A stretch of 64,000 bases of DNA from Clonostachys chloroleuca (taxonomy: Eukaryota > Ascomycota > Sordariomycetes > Hypocreales > Bionectriaceae): positions 5,518,001-5,582,000 of the forward strand of contig JBANAY010000004.1 in the NCBI GenBank assembly GCA_037952775.1, read 5' to 3'. The notes under the pieces were generated by a model that searched no databases, was not told the DNA's origin, and worked only from the letters and a program-made list of their open reading frames with translations. The position numbers and the translations under genes were made by a program. Positions 47,127 through 58,249 of this stretch are shown piece after piece. The stretch's first letter is position 1; the number at the start of each line of letters is the position of its first letter.

Positions 47127-48368
47127 ATGGAATTTGCCTTCGGAAACGAAGTCTGCCGCCCGGCGTTCGACAATCGCAGTACGCCCAAGGTCTCGTACGG
47201 CCTTCGCTTCCCCGAAGCATGTGCAAAACATTGCCAAAACTATTTCCATATCTTGATTATATGTTCAAAGTCACTATCAACCAATACTGATGCATTAGAA
47301 CGACTACGCTCAGCTCTCGGCGGCCGAGTCGCTGGAGTGCGAATCGGTATCAGCCCGCACACGCCAATTGCCGAGGTTGCGGACATAGTCCAAGAATACA
47401 AGAACAAGGGCATCGACTGCATCGTGACGCTCGGGGCCGGCAGCCTCACCGATGGGGCCAAGATTGCGCGCCTGGCGCTGGCCAATGGGGCCAGTAAGGA
47501 GGAAGACATCGGGACGCTCTGGGGAACTCAAGAATCCAACCCAGTCCTGCGGCAGCATATTCAGAAGCCGGCCATTCCCCTCTTTCACATACCCACCTCG
47601 CTTTCCGGAGGAGAGTACCAGGCGATTGCCGGGGGAACAGAATCTGTGAGCAAGGCGAAACGAACATTCCGATGTGAGGGTGTTGATCCGGAGCTCGTCA
47701 TCCAAGACCCGGAGCTCTGTCTCACGACACCTCAGTGGGTGTGGCTCAGTACAGGCATCCGGGCTGTCGACCATTGCGTGGAGACACTTTGCTCGCTCCA
47801 GTCCAATGCAGAGGGCGATGAGTGGGCTGCCCGGGGCCTGCCGAAGCTGATCAACGGCCTTCTTCTGAGCAAGTCTGACCCTGCCTCGCTGGATGCTCGT
47901 AGGCTGTGCCACGATGGGGTCGTAGAGGCCATGTGTGCCGTGTCGCAGGGTGTGCCTCTTGGTGCTAGTCATGCCATCGGGCACCAGCTTGGGCCCTTGG
48001 GGGTGGGACACGGAGAGACGAGCTGCATTCTGCTCCCGGCTGTCTGCAAGTACAATCTGGCGCACAAGGCCAACGTTGAGCGGCAGCAGTTTGTGAAAGA
48101 CTTGCTTCTTCAACAGAAGGCAGTCGACGAGCTATTCAAGGCACGGGGCCTCGATAGAAATGCAGTTGATTTGGGAGATGTGATCTATTTGGTTGTCGCA
48201 GCTCTAGAGATGCCGCAGTCGCTTCACGATGTGGGAGTCAGCCACAGCCAACTAGATCTCTTGGCAAGGAATAGTCTGGATGATATCTGGATACGAACAA
48301 ACGCTGTGCCTATTACCGAATCGGCTCAAGTGATGGAAATTCTTAGGATGTGCTCTTCGAGGAAGTGA
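47127..48368 (+). CDS. Iron-containing alcohol dehydrogenase, maleylacetate reductase-like
   Basis: Intronless frame of 413 residues from the ATG at 47127 (MEFAFGNEVCRPAFDN). Group III Fe-ADH features are present: a Rossmann-like N-terminal part with IDCIVTLGAGSLTDGAKIAR (the GGGSxxD-type NAD site reads GAGSLTD), IPTSLSGGEYQAIAG, and a metal-binding C-terminal helical domain. In the latter, AVDHCVETLCS and the two His of GASHAIGHQLGPLGVGHGETS are candidate ligands. The HAIGHQLG block is typical of maleylacetate reductases, which reduce maleylacetate in aromatic catabolism with NADH. Other activities in the family are possible. The adjacent carboxylesterase and the dioxygenase-like gene at 17.6 kb are too far apart or too generic to define a pathway. 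Confidence 0.9.
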   Translation: MEFAFGNEVCRPAFDNRSTPKVSYGLRFPEACAKHCQNYFHILIICSKSLSTNTDALERLRSALGGRVAGVRIGISPHTPIAEVADIVQEYKNKGIDCIVTLGAGSLTDGAKIARLALANGASKEEDIGTLWGTQESNPVLRQHIQKPAIPLFHIPTSLSGGEYQAIAGGTESVSKAKRTFRCEGVDPELVIQDPELCLTTPQWVWLSTGIRAVDHCVETLCSLQSNAEGDEWAARGLPKLINGLLLSKSDPASLDARRLCHDGVVEAMCAVSQGVPLGASHAIGHQLGPLGVGHGETSCILLPAVCKYNLAHKANVERQQFVKDLLLQQKAVDELFKARGLDRNAVDLGDVIYLVVAALEMPQSLHDVGVSHSQLDLLARNSLDDIWIRTNAVPITESAQVMEILRMCSSRK

Positions 48369-49350
48369 AAGGATCTGGAAGATTTGATATGTGTTATGTC
48401 GCGATTCGGGATGTGAGTCTAGGAGTGTGTTTTATTCTAAGCAATCATGTTTCAGTGCGTGTTATGACTGCACAGGAACTCTGTTCAATCTCTTCTAGCA
48501 CGGCTTTTGTTTAACGTTAAAAGAGTTATTGCACCTCAGAGTCACAACTCCGAATCTCCAGTTTGCAAGTCGTAGAAACTCTTAATGTGCTATCAGAGAT
48601 GTAGTTCGTAGGCCTTTTTTTTTCTCGCTAAGATAGAATAGAATGATCGAACGGAAGTTCCCATCTGGGACACTCCTAGGGACTCTGAAATTATTTTGGC
48701 CTCGAACTTCTTTTCGTACCGGTATACGGACTGGGGGCAGCGGATCGAAACGCTGTATGAAGGGCTCCTTCCTATTATCGCCTGAGCAGAGTATTCATGG
48801 TGGCCTCCCATTAAACGGACCTCGTGTACTAAACTGAGTAAGCAATCATCTCCATCCATTAATAAAATAGTCTCTTGGAAGAACGGGCCGATTATGAATG
48901 CAACTAGGGGCATTTCGCGTTAACTGAAAGGGGACAAAAGAAACGGCCCCAGAGACTTGAGTTAGGAACCTCCATCTAGCGAACCTCCTAAGCGAGGATC
49001 AGAGTCTGGACTTCTTGAGTACACTCTTAGTCTCAGATATATCACGTTACATGGGGAAGGTCGGTATTTAGAGCTGGCTTCATCTTCTCTCCGTCAGCTG
49101 TGCCGCCCATTAGCGGGCCTGCAGGAGGGAGCACATTCAGCACCAACCCGGACTTCCGTTTCTGTCCCATGGGATCAGCGGATTCTCTGCGTGTCTGTAA
49201 GAAACGTATGATTGTCTATAGCTATGAAGAAAGAAGCCGGGAAATTTTATAAAGATCAGACCGGTGCCTTGAATGCTAGGTGAAATATCAAACTACAGCA
49301 CAAGCCAACACTTTCGCACCGACCACCAAGGACGTTCGCACGAAAACACA
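48369..49350. other. Intergenic, no gene seen
   Basis: About 1 kb with short frames only. Promoter of the secreted glycosidase gene at the end, with a TATA-like ttttataaagatc at 49244-49256. Confidence 0.5.
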
Positions 49351-49645
49351 ATGCTTTTTAAATTTGCCCTGCTTTGTTTATCTGCAACAAGCGCCGTTGT
49401 TTCGGCAGTTGCCGTAAAGCGAGCTCCGGGTGGAGTTGTCAAGAAGGCTGGTGAGCCTGTTGTCATCGACCCCAAGGGCGATTATCTCCGTGTGAGTTTC
49501 ATGAACGACGGCAGCCTCATCGGAGGATATACCGCTATTCAAGACAACGGGGAGAATGTATTGAAGACTGTTCGCTCGGTTGACGGGGGTGCGTCGTGGC
49601 AATACCTTGGTGAAGTCTTCCGTGGACCGCGCGCTAAGCATGATA

Positions 49646-49670
49646 AAGTGGGCTCTCAAAAGTCCGTGAC
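49646..49670 (+). repeat. Left terminal inverted repeat
   Basis: Starts aagtgggctctcaaaagtcc; identical to the reverse complement of the right repeat. Flanked outside by TA. Confidence 0.95.
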
Positions 49671-49790
49671 ACCACCCCCCATTTGGTCATCCGTCACATC
49701 TAACAGGACAATTCAATCCGCAAGATACATACGATCACATAGTAATTTATTAGGAAATGACGTATCTATCGGGAGCCACGCGTCTGAATT

Positions 49791-50934
49791 TTAATACCTT
49801 GTATACCAGCCTTTTGCAGCAACGCAGGCAGCTAGCCGGCGCGGCATTGAAAGGATCAGGTTCCGGATTTTCACTTGATCAAGCGACTGCCACGCTTTCT
49901 GCAGGCACTCTTTGAATTCTGCTATATCCAGCTTATTTGCATGTAAATTAGAGAGATAAGGGAACATCTTATAGAGCCTTCTTTTCAACATAGCCCATAC
50001 GTGTTCAATGGGGTTGAGATCCGGGCTATGAGGAGGCCAGTCAATAACACTGACCGCGTTATTCAACAGCCACTCTGTTGTAGCAGCTGAGCGATGAATA
50101 GAGGCATTATCTTGCTGGAAATGACGTGTTCTATCGTAATTAGGAAGTAAACCTTCCTCTAATGCCTTTATATAGCTATTTGAGGTAAATCCCTTCTTCT
50201 TTGCGAGCTCGTCACGCGTCATAATCACAAGATCTGTACGGCCGGAATCCCAGATCGCTGCCCACACCATAATTCGAATATCTGGCTTTCCATGATCTTC
50301 TAAATTAACGAATTTCGGATCATGTACCTCATAAGAATATCGCCAAACCCAAACATTCGGGTTTGCAGATAAATTCTGAATGGTGCATTCATCTGAAAAG
50401 ATCATCTAGCTAGCCAGTCAGAGGCAGGAACAACAGCGTTTTTCCAAAGCCACGAACCCGGACCAATTCGTCTTCTCTTTTCACCCAATCTCTTGCAAAA
50501 GATAGCCGGAAAGCAGCTGATTCCTAGCTTAGAGGAATTTTTCTTTTAGCCCTCCATTTGCGCAAGTTCTGTTCATTGAGAGCGCGGCGTACAGTCGAGG
50601 GGCTAACCTCAAGACCCTGGGCCGCAACAAGCGATTTTCGCGGCGTACGGAAGTCAGTACGCACAGCTCTTGTAAGAGCCCTAGTTTGCCTAGGTGTAAG
50701 GCTCTTGGGCCGTCCAGAACGAGGTAATGCTTCAAAGTTCTGGGTTGTGTTGAACCGTTCAATAGTCTTGTAGACCACGGCGCGCGACACGTTAAAACGT
50801 CGCGCAACGGCGGCCTTGCTTTCGCCCGCGTCAATTGCAGCCAAAATGACTGCACGGAGTTCAGAACTTAATTCTTGACCTTTCTGACGATTTCCCGTTA
50901 TAACGGTACCAAAAGATCGCTTATCAGAGGTCAT
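49791..50934 (-). pseudogene. Tc1-type DD34E transposase with one premature stop
   Basis: The gene starts at 50934 (MTSDKRSFGTVITGNRQKGQ) with helix-turn-helix DNA-binding sequence (ESKAAVARRFNVSRAVVYKT and TARTP-like ALTRAVRTDFRTPRKSLV). A stop codon TAG at 50526-50524 interrupts KIPLS...ESAAFRLSFAR. Beyond it the frame stays open through a 52-nt intron (50457-50406, GTTCGT...CTGAC...TAG) into the catalytic core. The core has FSDECTI with the first Asp, HFQQDNASIH with the second, and PPHSPDLNPIEHVWAMLKRR with the Glu, 34 residues apart (DD34E). The natural stop is at 49793-49791. Only the one TAG disables it. A CAG to TAG change would be enough, so the copy may be non-autonomous but mobile in trans. 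Confidence 0.85.
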
Positions 50935-51010
50935 TTTGAATTTATGTGGCCAGTTGAAAATTGTGTAAGTGGGAGAACGCGTTTTGGTTGGGGCGGAAAA
51001 CGCGAAAAAC

Positions 51011-51035
51011 GTCACGGACTTTTGAGAGCCCACTT
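51011..51035 (-). repeat. Right terminal inverted repeat
   Basis: Reverse complement of the left repeat over all 25 positions; TA follows immediately. Confidence 0.95.
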
Positions 51036-52169
51036 TATCAACAACGCAATGCCCCTGCAGCTGCCGAGCGGGCGGGTCCTGTATGCCTACCGAAACCACG
51101 ATCGTACAGGGGATGACTTCCACTACACCTACTTCCGCATTTCCATTTCATATTCAGACGATAGTGGCGTGACTTTCAAGTACCTCTCGACCGTGGAGGA
51201 GAAGGTTCCTGTTGCCAACACGGCCAGTGGCTTGTGGGAGCCCTTCCTCCGTCTGGCTAGGGACGGAACTCTACAGTGTTACTATTCAGCTGAGAACAAT
51301 GGCGGGGATCAAGACGGTTTTATGAAGTATTCCAAAGATGGGGGTGCCACCTGGTCAAACTGGATCGCCGTCTCCGGAGGGGACGTTACCTCGAGAGACG
51401 GCATGATTGGGGTTGCGCCCATTGACAACGATGGAAACTTGATGTATGTCATCCCGGTCCCCTTGACCTCTTTCCTGTTTCTGAGTTGGCTTTCGGCCCG
51501 TCAACTCCCAGACAATTTCTAACAGCAACGTCACCATACATAGAGCGGTATTCGAGGAGACCCAAACCGGTTCCTTCCAAGTCTCATACGTCCTCTCCCA
51601 TGACGATGGTTACAGCTGGGGCCAGCGTGGCAAGCTGTATACTGCCCGAAACGGAGGCATTGCCGGTGCACCCCAGGTCTACAATGTCTGGGGCACACTG
51701 GTGGCAAGCTTCATGACGAACGAGGATAGGGCAGGCACGAGCGGCTATGATGGGGCGGAAATGAAGGTCATCACCAGCATGGATGGCGCCAAGTCGTGGA
51801 GCGCTGGTACCGTTACCGGCGAGGTGGCTTCGCACTGGCCCGGCGTTTTCAACGTGGATCCGACACACTTTCTGGCGCTCTACTCGAAGGATGGGCTTGG
51901 TGTTGTGACTCAGCGGTATGAGTTGACGAACTAGCACCGCCGACAGATGAATATTTCACTTTTCCTATTGAAGAAGGTGATGTAACCGGAACCATGCACA
52001 TGACGGCTGACTGGGTCGAGCTGGTTATAGCCTTGATTGGATTGTTGCAATATATTCTCAGCCATAACCAATCTTGAGCTTTGGACATTCAACAAATAAT
52101 TAGATTTTCGCGCTAGTAAGAATAACATGAGACACCCGAAAGAAAATCAAGACGTCGTTGCACGTTTTG

Positions 52170-54051
52170 TCACTCATGGCTAATCGATCGTGGAGCCGTA
52201 GTGTAGTCAACCTTGGCCAGGACTTCCGCAAATTTAGCCAGGTACTCCCGATTTCTCCTCTCCTTATCGCCCATCCCACCTTCTCCCGTTACCTCCTGAT
52301 CCAAGAAGGTCGCTGCAATTTCTCGAATCTTTTTGATCTGCGTCATATTAGTAATATTCGCATTCAGGAGGGATTTCAACACTTTCCATCGAGTTGCCGT
52401 TTGCTTCCAGAACCGCAGGGGCGGATACGTTGACAATACTCAAAAGATCTTGGGCAACAGATTCCCTCATCTTCCAGAGTTGGTCTATGAGTCCACTATT
52501 CTGGGGACTCAAGTCCGTCTCCTGGGTGCTGCTAGAGGGTGGGCGTCTCCCTTCTAGCTTACTCAAACACATTTCTAAAGTCATGGATTGGATGTAGATG
52601 CTAGTTATGTGAATATTGGCCCTCATGATTTCAAATTGCTCTGCTTTTCGAGGGCCCATTAGGTGTGACAGAGGAGGGCTCCCTGGACTGGGAAGCTTCA
52701 GCGAGTCTGGGACTTTCCCGAGAGTTCCCTCGAGCCTTGCCATGACCAGTACGAGCGGGTCTAGGATGTGGTCATCGGAGAGGCCAATCGAACGCTGGGG
52801 TTCCGGAATGGCGTCTGCGAATAGGCGGGCGGAGAGGGACGAGGATGTGAGCCGGAAATATGATGGGGCCCCGGGAAAGGCCGTGTCAAGTAGATCGACC
52901 ATGCATGTGAACACGTGGATGAGAGCGACAAACCCGGATATAACAGGGGTAGACGTCGTGACTGCTGCTGGGTCTAGGAGCTGTTCGTCGCTCAGCTCGA
53001 GCGGCAGTAAAAACTCCCAGCTGGTATGTTTTGGGTCATATGCGAGGCCAGTGTGGGGGACAATATACGACATCCGATCATGTCTTTGCGCGCCTGTAAG
53101 CATGAACCGCTATCCATAGAGGGGGGAATATAGCTTACGTATTGATGATGAGAATAAGCCAGAAACATCTCTTGCACAACTCAGCCTCTATCTTGTTGAG
53201 CTTTTCATAAGATTCTTCTTTGTAAAGCTCCATTTCGCGAAAGCAATGGCTTGCCTCGCTGGTGTACGCCCAACCTGCGATAGATCTGCCAGCATAGTGT
53301 GATGCCATGGCAAGAAGGAGCGAGATGATGATTGAGTCCACGGAAGGGCGATCCATCCAGTTGGTTCCCAGGGCTAGGCGGCCAACGAGCACTAAGTTTG
53401 ACGCTCTGTCCACCATCTCGCCTGTATCGCTGTAGCTCGTGATACCGTAAGAATCCAAGGTCCTCGGGATCGACGCTATTGTTGCAGCACAGACGGCCAA
53501 GCAAAGCTGGAAGAATAATTGGTCACGCTCGTAGTCACGGGAAGCTAGCCTTGAGGCGAAGGTTGGCACATGGACATACGGGAGTAACGGGTAGACTCGA
53601 TGGAGGTAGTCGTCAAGAACGGCCAAGAAGACCGGCTCGGGGAGAAATTGAGTAACTGTGATGCGGCCAATGGGCAGTGGATTTGGGCTTTGGCTGGCCA
53701 GTTGTATGGCCTCAGCTCTTTGTCGAGCCTGTACTACATGCCTTTATGTTGTTTTATGAGCTCTCAGAGCGCGAACTATGTCGTTCAAAGCAGAAACATA
53801 CCGGCTAGGAGGGCCCCGAGGCTTCCGTTCCGTCAGAAACGTGCAAGATACGCCGGCTTGCAGGCATCTTCGGCAAGCAGCGGCTGATTCATCTGAAAAG
53901 GTACACTGATAGATAATCGAAGTGTGAGTAATGTCACCCGTTGTGTCGTCGATGGCCATGAGAACGAGTGGCCTACCTGAATGCGGCGATCCCGGCAGAG
54001 GTCACAAGCTCGCCGAGCTATCTTGCGACCCCGGCGTGAGTTCTCGGTCAT
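52170..54051 (-). CDS. Zn2Cys6 transcription factor with fungal-specific domain
   Basis: Start at 54051 (MTENSRRGRKIARRACDLCR). The zinc cluster is split by an intron after RDRRIQ and completed by CTFSDESAAACRRCLQAGVSC. Further exons give the fungal transcription factor middle region: AVLDDYLHRVYPLLPYVHVP, FFQLCLAVCAATIASIP, GWAYTSEASHCFREMELYKE and AELCKRCFWLILIINT. An intron whose acceptor is CAAAG (not the nearer CTTACAG, which would give a stop) joins to HDRMSYIVPHTGLAYD. The C-terminal exon (IKKIREIAATFLDQEV to 52170) is joined by an intron whose 5' end I could not fix. Such proteins regulate nearby catabolic or metabolite genes. The SDR gene upstream, on the same strand, is an obvious but unproven candidate target. 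Confidence 0.82.
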
Positions 54052-54418
54052 CGGTGGCAGCTATGATATCTCAACCAGGCGAGGGAATCCGAAATCCAAT
54101 TTGGACGTCGCCGTACTCAGTCAGAGGGCTGCCTGCGCGTCTTTACCCGGCCGCCGCCTTGTCTCATGGTGTTGATGGTGGAGCTGAAGGGATGAGGAAT
54201 TGTGGGTTGCTGAAGATGCGTGGGGCCCCTCCTTTTTCATCAAGGCGAGACTGACTGGGGGGTCAAATTACGACATATATAAATAGGATTAGGCCTAGCG
54301 AAGCCTCATTATTGACAACACTAACCGCAAAGAAACCTTCCGCGTTCGGACACGTGAAATTGGGGCGATGGTACCAGACTGTCTTCACTCAGCTACACGA
54401 GTACCTAGAGAGACAAAC
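54052..54418. other. Spacer between two minus-strand genes
   Basis: About 370 bp. It is the promoter of the Zn2Cys6 gene and the 3' flank of the SDR gene, with a TATA-like atatataaatagg at 54275-54287 in plus orientation. No gene seen. Confidence 0.5.
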
Positions 54419-55872
54419 CTACCGCAGACCTGCAGTGACGCTCACAGTGCCATAATGCTTTAGAAACCGGCCCCAGATCACCGTTTTCTCCTCGCCAAAT
54501 GCCATTGCCACCGGCCAGAGCACTCGCCCAGCCCCATCCTCCCAGCTCAGAGGTCGTACACCACCAAACAGGTTCTCCATCTCCGGCGACGCGCTCATAT
54601 ACCCGGGTCTACCGTGTTCATGACTACACCGTGTCTCCTCCACGCCGGCCCCGCCTCGGTTTCCGTGATCATGTTCAGCGCTGCCTTGGACATGTTGGTA
54701 TGAACATGCGTGCCCTTCTTGGCCGAGTGATTCCGGCTCGCTTCAAAGATGCCCTCCCGCGAAGAAACGTTAATTATGTGGCCTGATTGTTGCTCGCCAT
54801 GAGACATGACTGGGAGAAGTTCTCGGATTAGGATTAGCGGGACAAAAGCATTGACTGCCTGCGCCGTGATGACATCCGCATAGGGAATCTCAGACATATC
54901 TTGCACCCAAGATGACTTTTCGGGCACAGGTTGGACAACTGAAGTGGAGGCATTTGATTTAGGGAGAGCCTCCTGAGTCCTTCCCTCCTGGAAGCCATCC
55001 GGCACACCGCCTCCAATGCGAGGGATGTACGATGTTACTAGCAATGCGGGATGGATGGGTAAAGATAGTTGTAAACTGCTCTCCCTGTTGACAGCTATTG
55101 TTTCCTTTGTTTCGCCGTCCGTAAGCGTCTGCGCAGCATTGTTGATCAGGATGTCGAGTAATGGTCTGGTCGAGCCTCCGGTTGACCAAGTCACCAATAT
55201 GTTCCTGACCTCCGCAGCCAGTGCAAACGCGTCGCGTGCAGTGCGAAAATCGGCCCCAACAATATGCAGTCTGCTATCTATCCAGCTGTCGCAGTCAGGC
55301 TGCCTTTGGTACCGAACAAGTGTGTCATGGGGATATCGAGATGAAACGATGACCTTGGCACCACAACGGAGCAACCTCAAAGCTGTGTAGAACCCTAGAT
55401 TGACTCTACCTCCGGTGACAAGTGCCGTCTTTCCTCTGAGATCCAGCATCTCTGGAAGTGACATGCGCGACCCGGCCAGATTGAAATCGCCACAAGCTTT
55501 GCACATTGCTGAGAAGATGGGGTGAAATCCACGTTTGCCGGACATGCTATGTCGACAGATATAACAAGATAAACTACGAGATTTCCTTGGTACAACATCC
55601 ACGTATCGCTTCACAACACTGGACCACCAGGTACCTGGCGACATCTGTGCTGTATGCACAGCACTATCTTTGTTGTTATTTTCGAGAATCTGGTGCACCA
55701 ACGACTCTCCATCCGAGACTCCTTCTTGGGAGGGCGGTCTCTTCTGAAAGTGTCGTTGGATCTTCTCAAGGGTGTTCTCATACACAACCTGCTGAAGCTC
55801 AATTGCCAGTCCTGGCTTTGGCCCAAGATGCGCTGCGACCTGCCGAGCCCGCCTCGAAGAAAAGTCGGGCAT
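54419..55872 (-). CDS. Short-chain dehydrogenase with N-terminal Cys-rich region
   Basis: Fungal oxidoreductase of a family with an N-terminal helical region (RARQVAAHLGPKPGLAIELQ), a CxxC...CxxC knuckle (CYICRHSMSG...CKACGDFNL) and then a Rossmann fold. The nucleotide site is KTALVTGGRVNLGFYTALRL, followed by the NNAAQTL strand, INVSSREG with the catalytic Ser, and HTNMSKAALNMIT. In this last motif the usual YxxxK is replaced, as I recall for this family, leaving only the Lys. The start at 55872 (MPDFSSRR) is the nearest ATG, but the frame stays open far upstream and the family-like segment LLAFHMPD begins before it. At 54605-54607 a GGG on plus is one base short: VDPG and YMSASPEMENLFGG are in different frames, and the true end is at 54419. 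Substrate unknown. Confidence 0.8.
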
Positions 55873-57331
55873 ATGAAAAGCGAGCAGGCTGGGTAGGCAC
55901 TGATCGTCCTGGGGACCGAGTGGCCGGGAAGCTAAATCCAGGTCCTTTTTCAGATAAATGGCAACCTCAGCGGCGGGTATGGCGTCGGCAAACCGATCAT
56001 AATCGGATGGCTCAAGGAGCAGTTTTTTCTGGCCCCTCCCTTTTGCTACTCTGTAGATACGAGCAACAGGATGGCGTACGTCATCCGCAAGAGCTGGATA
56101 CTCCTCCGTCATCCACTTGACGACTGATAGAAACGACGTTAGCCATTCTAATTCAGCGATGGGAGTCGGTCTGACGGTGTCTTTATCGTGATACACAATC
56201 AGCTCCATGTGCCTGGCGTCATCCTTGCTGCCTTTAGATCTTGGGTACTGCTTTCCGTGGCCAGAATGCTCATGAATAAAATCCAAGCCCGCGGTGGCTC
56301 GATCTACATCTGCAGCCAGCGTGCGTGGGATTTCTGGTGTCTTCTCCTGAAGAACAATGATGAAGAGTCTTAGACATCAATCATAAGGTAAAAGGTAGTG
56401 ATGAGGGAAACTGAAATAGCTTGAATCTGAACCTGGCTTGCGCGATCCGATTGCATCCCTCAGACGTCGGCTGGATATCTGTCTAGCGACAAATCTGAGC
56501 TTTTCTGGCATATGCCGGACATTCAATGGAGTGTGCGCCAATTGAGGTGCAAAGGCCGCCTTGAGCATCGTCGGAAACCGTTCACATAAAACGGCTAGGG
56601 AGTCCAGCTCTGTGGCCCAAAGGTTTTTCAGCAGCTCCCAAGCTTGATGCAGGGGCTTGACCATCATCAAGAAGTCTTTCGGGTCCCATTCTCCGCCGCG
56701 GATGTCATATGTTTTGCCAAAGGATGCATTAACGTAAACGTCCTGCTCGTGGTCTGCGTGGTCCGATATTAGTACAAAAGAAGTGAAATTGTGCTCCCAC
56801 TACGAAGCGACATACCAGACTGATAAACTTCCCTGGAGTCCCGCAAAAGTGCAAACACTGCTGTCATGTAGGCGTTAGATGGCGCGATTCTCCCCCTTCT
56901 TTGTGTTTAACATCCAAGCCTGGGACCAGATCGAACAGTCCTTTGCTCATTTGATCAAGGACCTCAGGGCCCTGGAGTTGGTCAGCCCCCGCTCCCAGCA
57001 GCTCACTCCTCCGCCAGCCATACTCTTGTGACTTCAGCAAGTGCACGTACGACCGCCCAGTTTGCAGGAGGAAGAAGCTTTTACTTGCTTCCCAGATGAG
57101 TAAGAGCCTTTCTGTCCTTTCCTCTGACGTGAACACGTGTCTCCAAGCGGGACTTTGAATGAAGGCGTAGGCCAGTGGGCTTAGCTGACCGGTTACTGAT
57201 AGACTCTCTTGCGGAGATGACTCAGAAGGCACTAAAAGGAGTTCCAGCGCCTTGCGAAGTGGCAAGTCAGCGATGATGGGTTCGACAAGCTCCGGCGACA
57301 GGGCCAGGAGCTGCGTAGCGACGCGCTGCAT
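55873..57331 (-). CDS. Unknown protein, possibly fused to the SDR
   Basis: Begins at the ATG at 57331 (MQRVATQLLALSPELVEPII). Exon 1 reads LPLRKALELLLVPSE, SPLAYAFIQSPAWRHVFTSE and SKSFFLLQTGRSYVHLLKSQ. At 56892-56896 a run of five C (G on this strand) is one base short: KHKEGG and RIAPSNAYMTAVFALLRDSR are in different frames and one base joins them. An intron (GTATGT...CGCAG) leads to DHEQDVYVNASFGKTYDIRG and WELLKNLWATELDSLAVLCE. Another (about GTTCAG...TTCAG) leads to EKTPEIPRTLAADVDRATAG. The last exon runs without a stop straight into the SDR. I do not recognise the family, and no F-box, kinase or catalytic motif is evident. It could be a separate gene that has lost its stop, or a true two-part protein. 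Confidence 0.6.
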
Positions 57332-58249
57332 GAAGATGGATTCTTGACCGTTGTGCAATATTGTGTCAGCATTGAAATGCCAGACAAAAATTGAGAGGGG
57401 AAGCGTCACTGTTATTTATTACATGCAAGACTAGTAGAGCAGTGGTTGGTCGCAAAAATTACCCTTGATTTGGTGTCGTGAGATGCGGCCCAGTTTTCCA
57501 GCCGCAGTTCCTTGGCCTGGTTTTTCAGCTGGGCAGATAAACAAAAGCGAAGGAAGAAATAGTCTTGTAAGTAGGTATACCTCATTTTATATCTCCTTTT
57601 TGATGATTGCTTGTCAATGATCTCAGCTATGCACAAAAGACTATGTTGCTCCCGCTGCTGTCCGGTATGACCCCATTGTTTATGTTGAATGTTGTCTGGG
57701 ACTGCCAATGCAAAGGGCTGGGCACAACATGCTCATAACGTAACCGAGAAAGGCATCTTTGTGCTTCAAAGCTCATTTTAATCCCTATATGGACGATACC
57801 CGTTATTTTGAAGTGGTTTGTTGATCCTTGCGTACTGGCCAATTCTGCAGATTGTGATTTGGTTCACTCGAGAGCACTTGTCTCTAGGGTAGTGGCTTTA
57901 AGGGGATGGCCCCAGCAATGATCAATACCAGTTCTTGCGTAAGAGCTTGCCAACTCTAGTTTAGAGCGGTGAACGATTCGATGCCCGACCTGTAAGAGCT
58001 GTGGCCGTCGTTGAAAGCAGGGGAAAGGTCTGCAGCGATTGGAAGTAATAGACGATACTTTTCCGTTGTTGCTTAAAATCCATGATGCCAATCCTCGTTA
58101 GATCAAAGCCTATTCATTCGTCTCAGTTTAGAATCTTTCCTAGAGGTATAAAGGAATTAAAGTTATAGCATATTTACCAAGTGTACATGGGACACACCCC
58201 TTGGTTGGCCAAATTTCTCAACATATCTGTGGAGGGAAAGTTAGTTTCA
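57332..58249. other. Intergenic, no gene seen
   Basis: About 900 bp with short frames only. No repeats or RNA gene recognised. Confidence 0.5.

Larger units (their letters stand above)
49646..51035 (-). mobile_element. Tc1/mariner-type DNA transposon, 1390 bp, TA target site
   Basis: Perfect 25-bp terminal inverted repeats (49646-49670 and 51011-51035) are flanked on both sides by TA (49644-49645 and 51036-51037), the target duplication of Tc1/mariner elements. The bases next to TA also mirror each other (TGA and TCA). The element carries one transposase gene on the minus strand. It sits inside the coding sequence of a GH93-type gene. The identical inverted repeats and a disruption with no other decay of the host gene point to a recent insertion. 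Confidence 0.95.
49351..51934 (+). pseudogene. Secreted GH93/sialidase-superfamily glycosidase gene split by a transposon
   Basis: The start MLFKFALLCLSATSAVVSAV is a signal peptide. The first part has YLRVSFMNDGSLIGGYTA and an Asp-box-like DGGASWQYLG. At 49645 the coding sequence is cut by a Tc1-type element that ends at 51035. The other side resumes in frame with NNAMPLQLPSGRVLYAYRNH. Blocks NGLWEPFLRLARDGTLQCYY, KYSKDGGATW, SRDGMIGVAPIDNDGNL and SHWPGVFNVDPTHFLALYS match GH93 exo-arabinanases of the six-bladed sialidase superfamily. An ordinary intron is at about 51445-51547 (GTATGT...ATAG). Apart from the insertion no defect is seen: dropping the element and one TA copy gives a continuous frame. 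The intact enzyme would release sugars from plant arabinan outside the cell. Confidence 0.88.
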
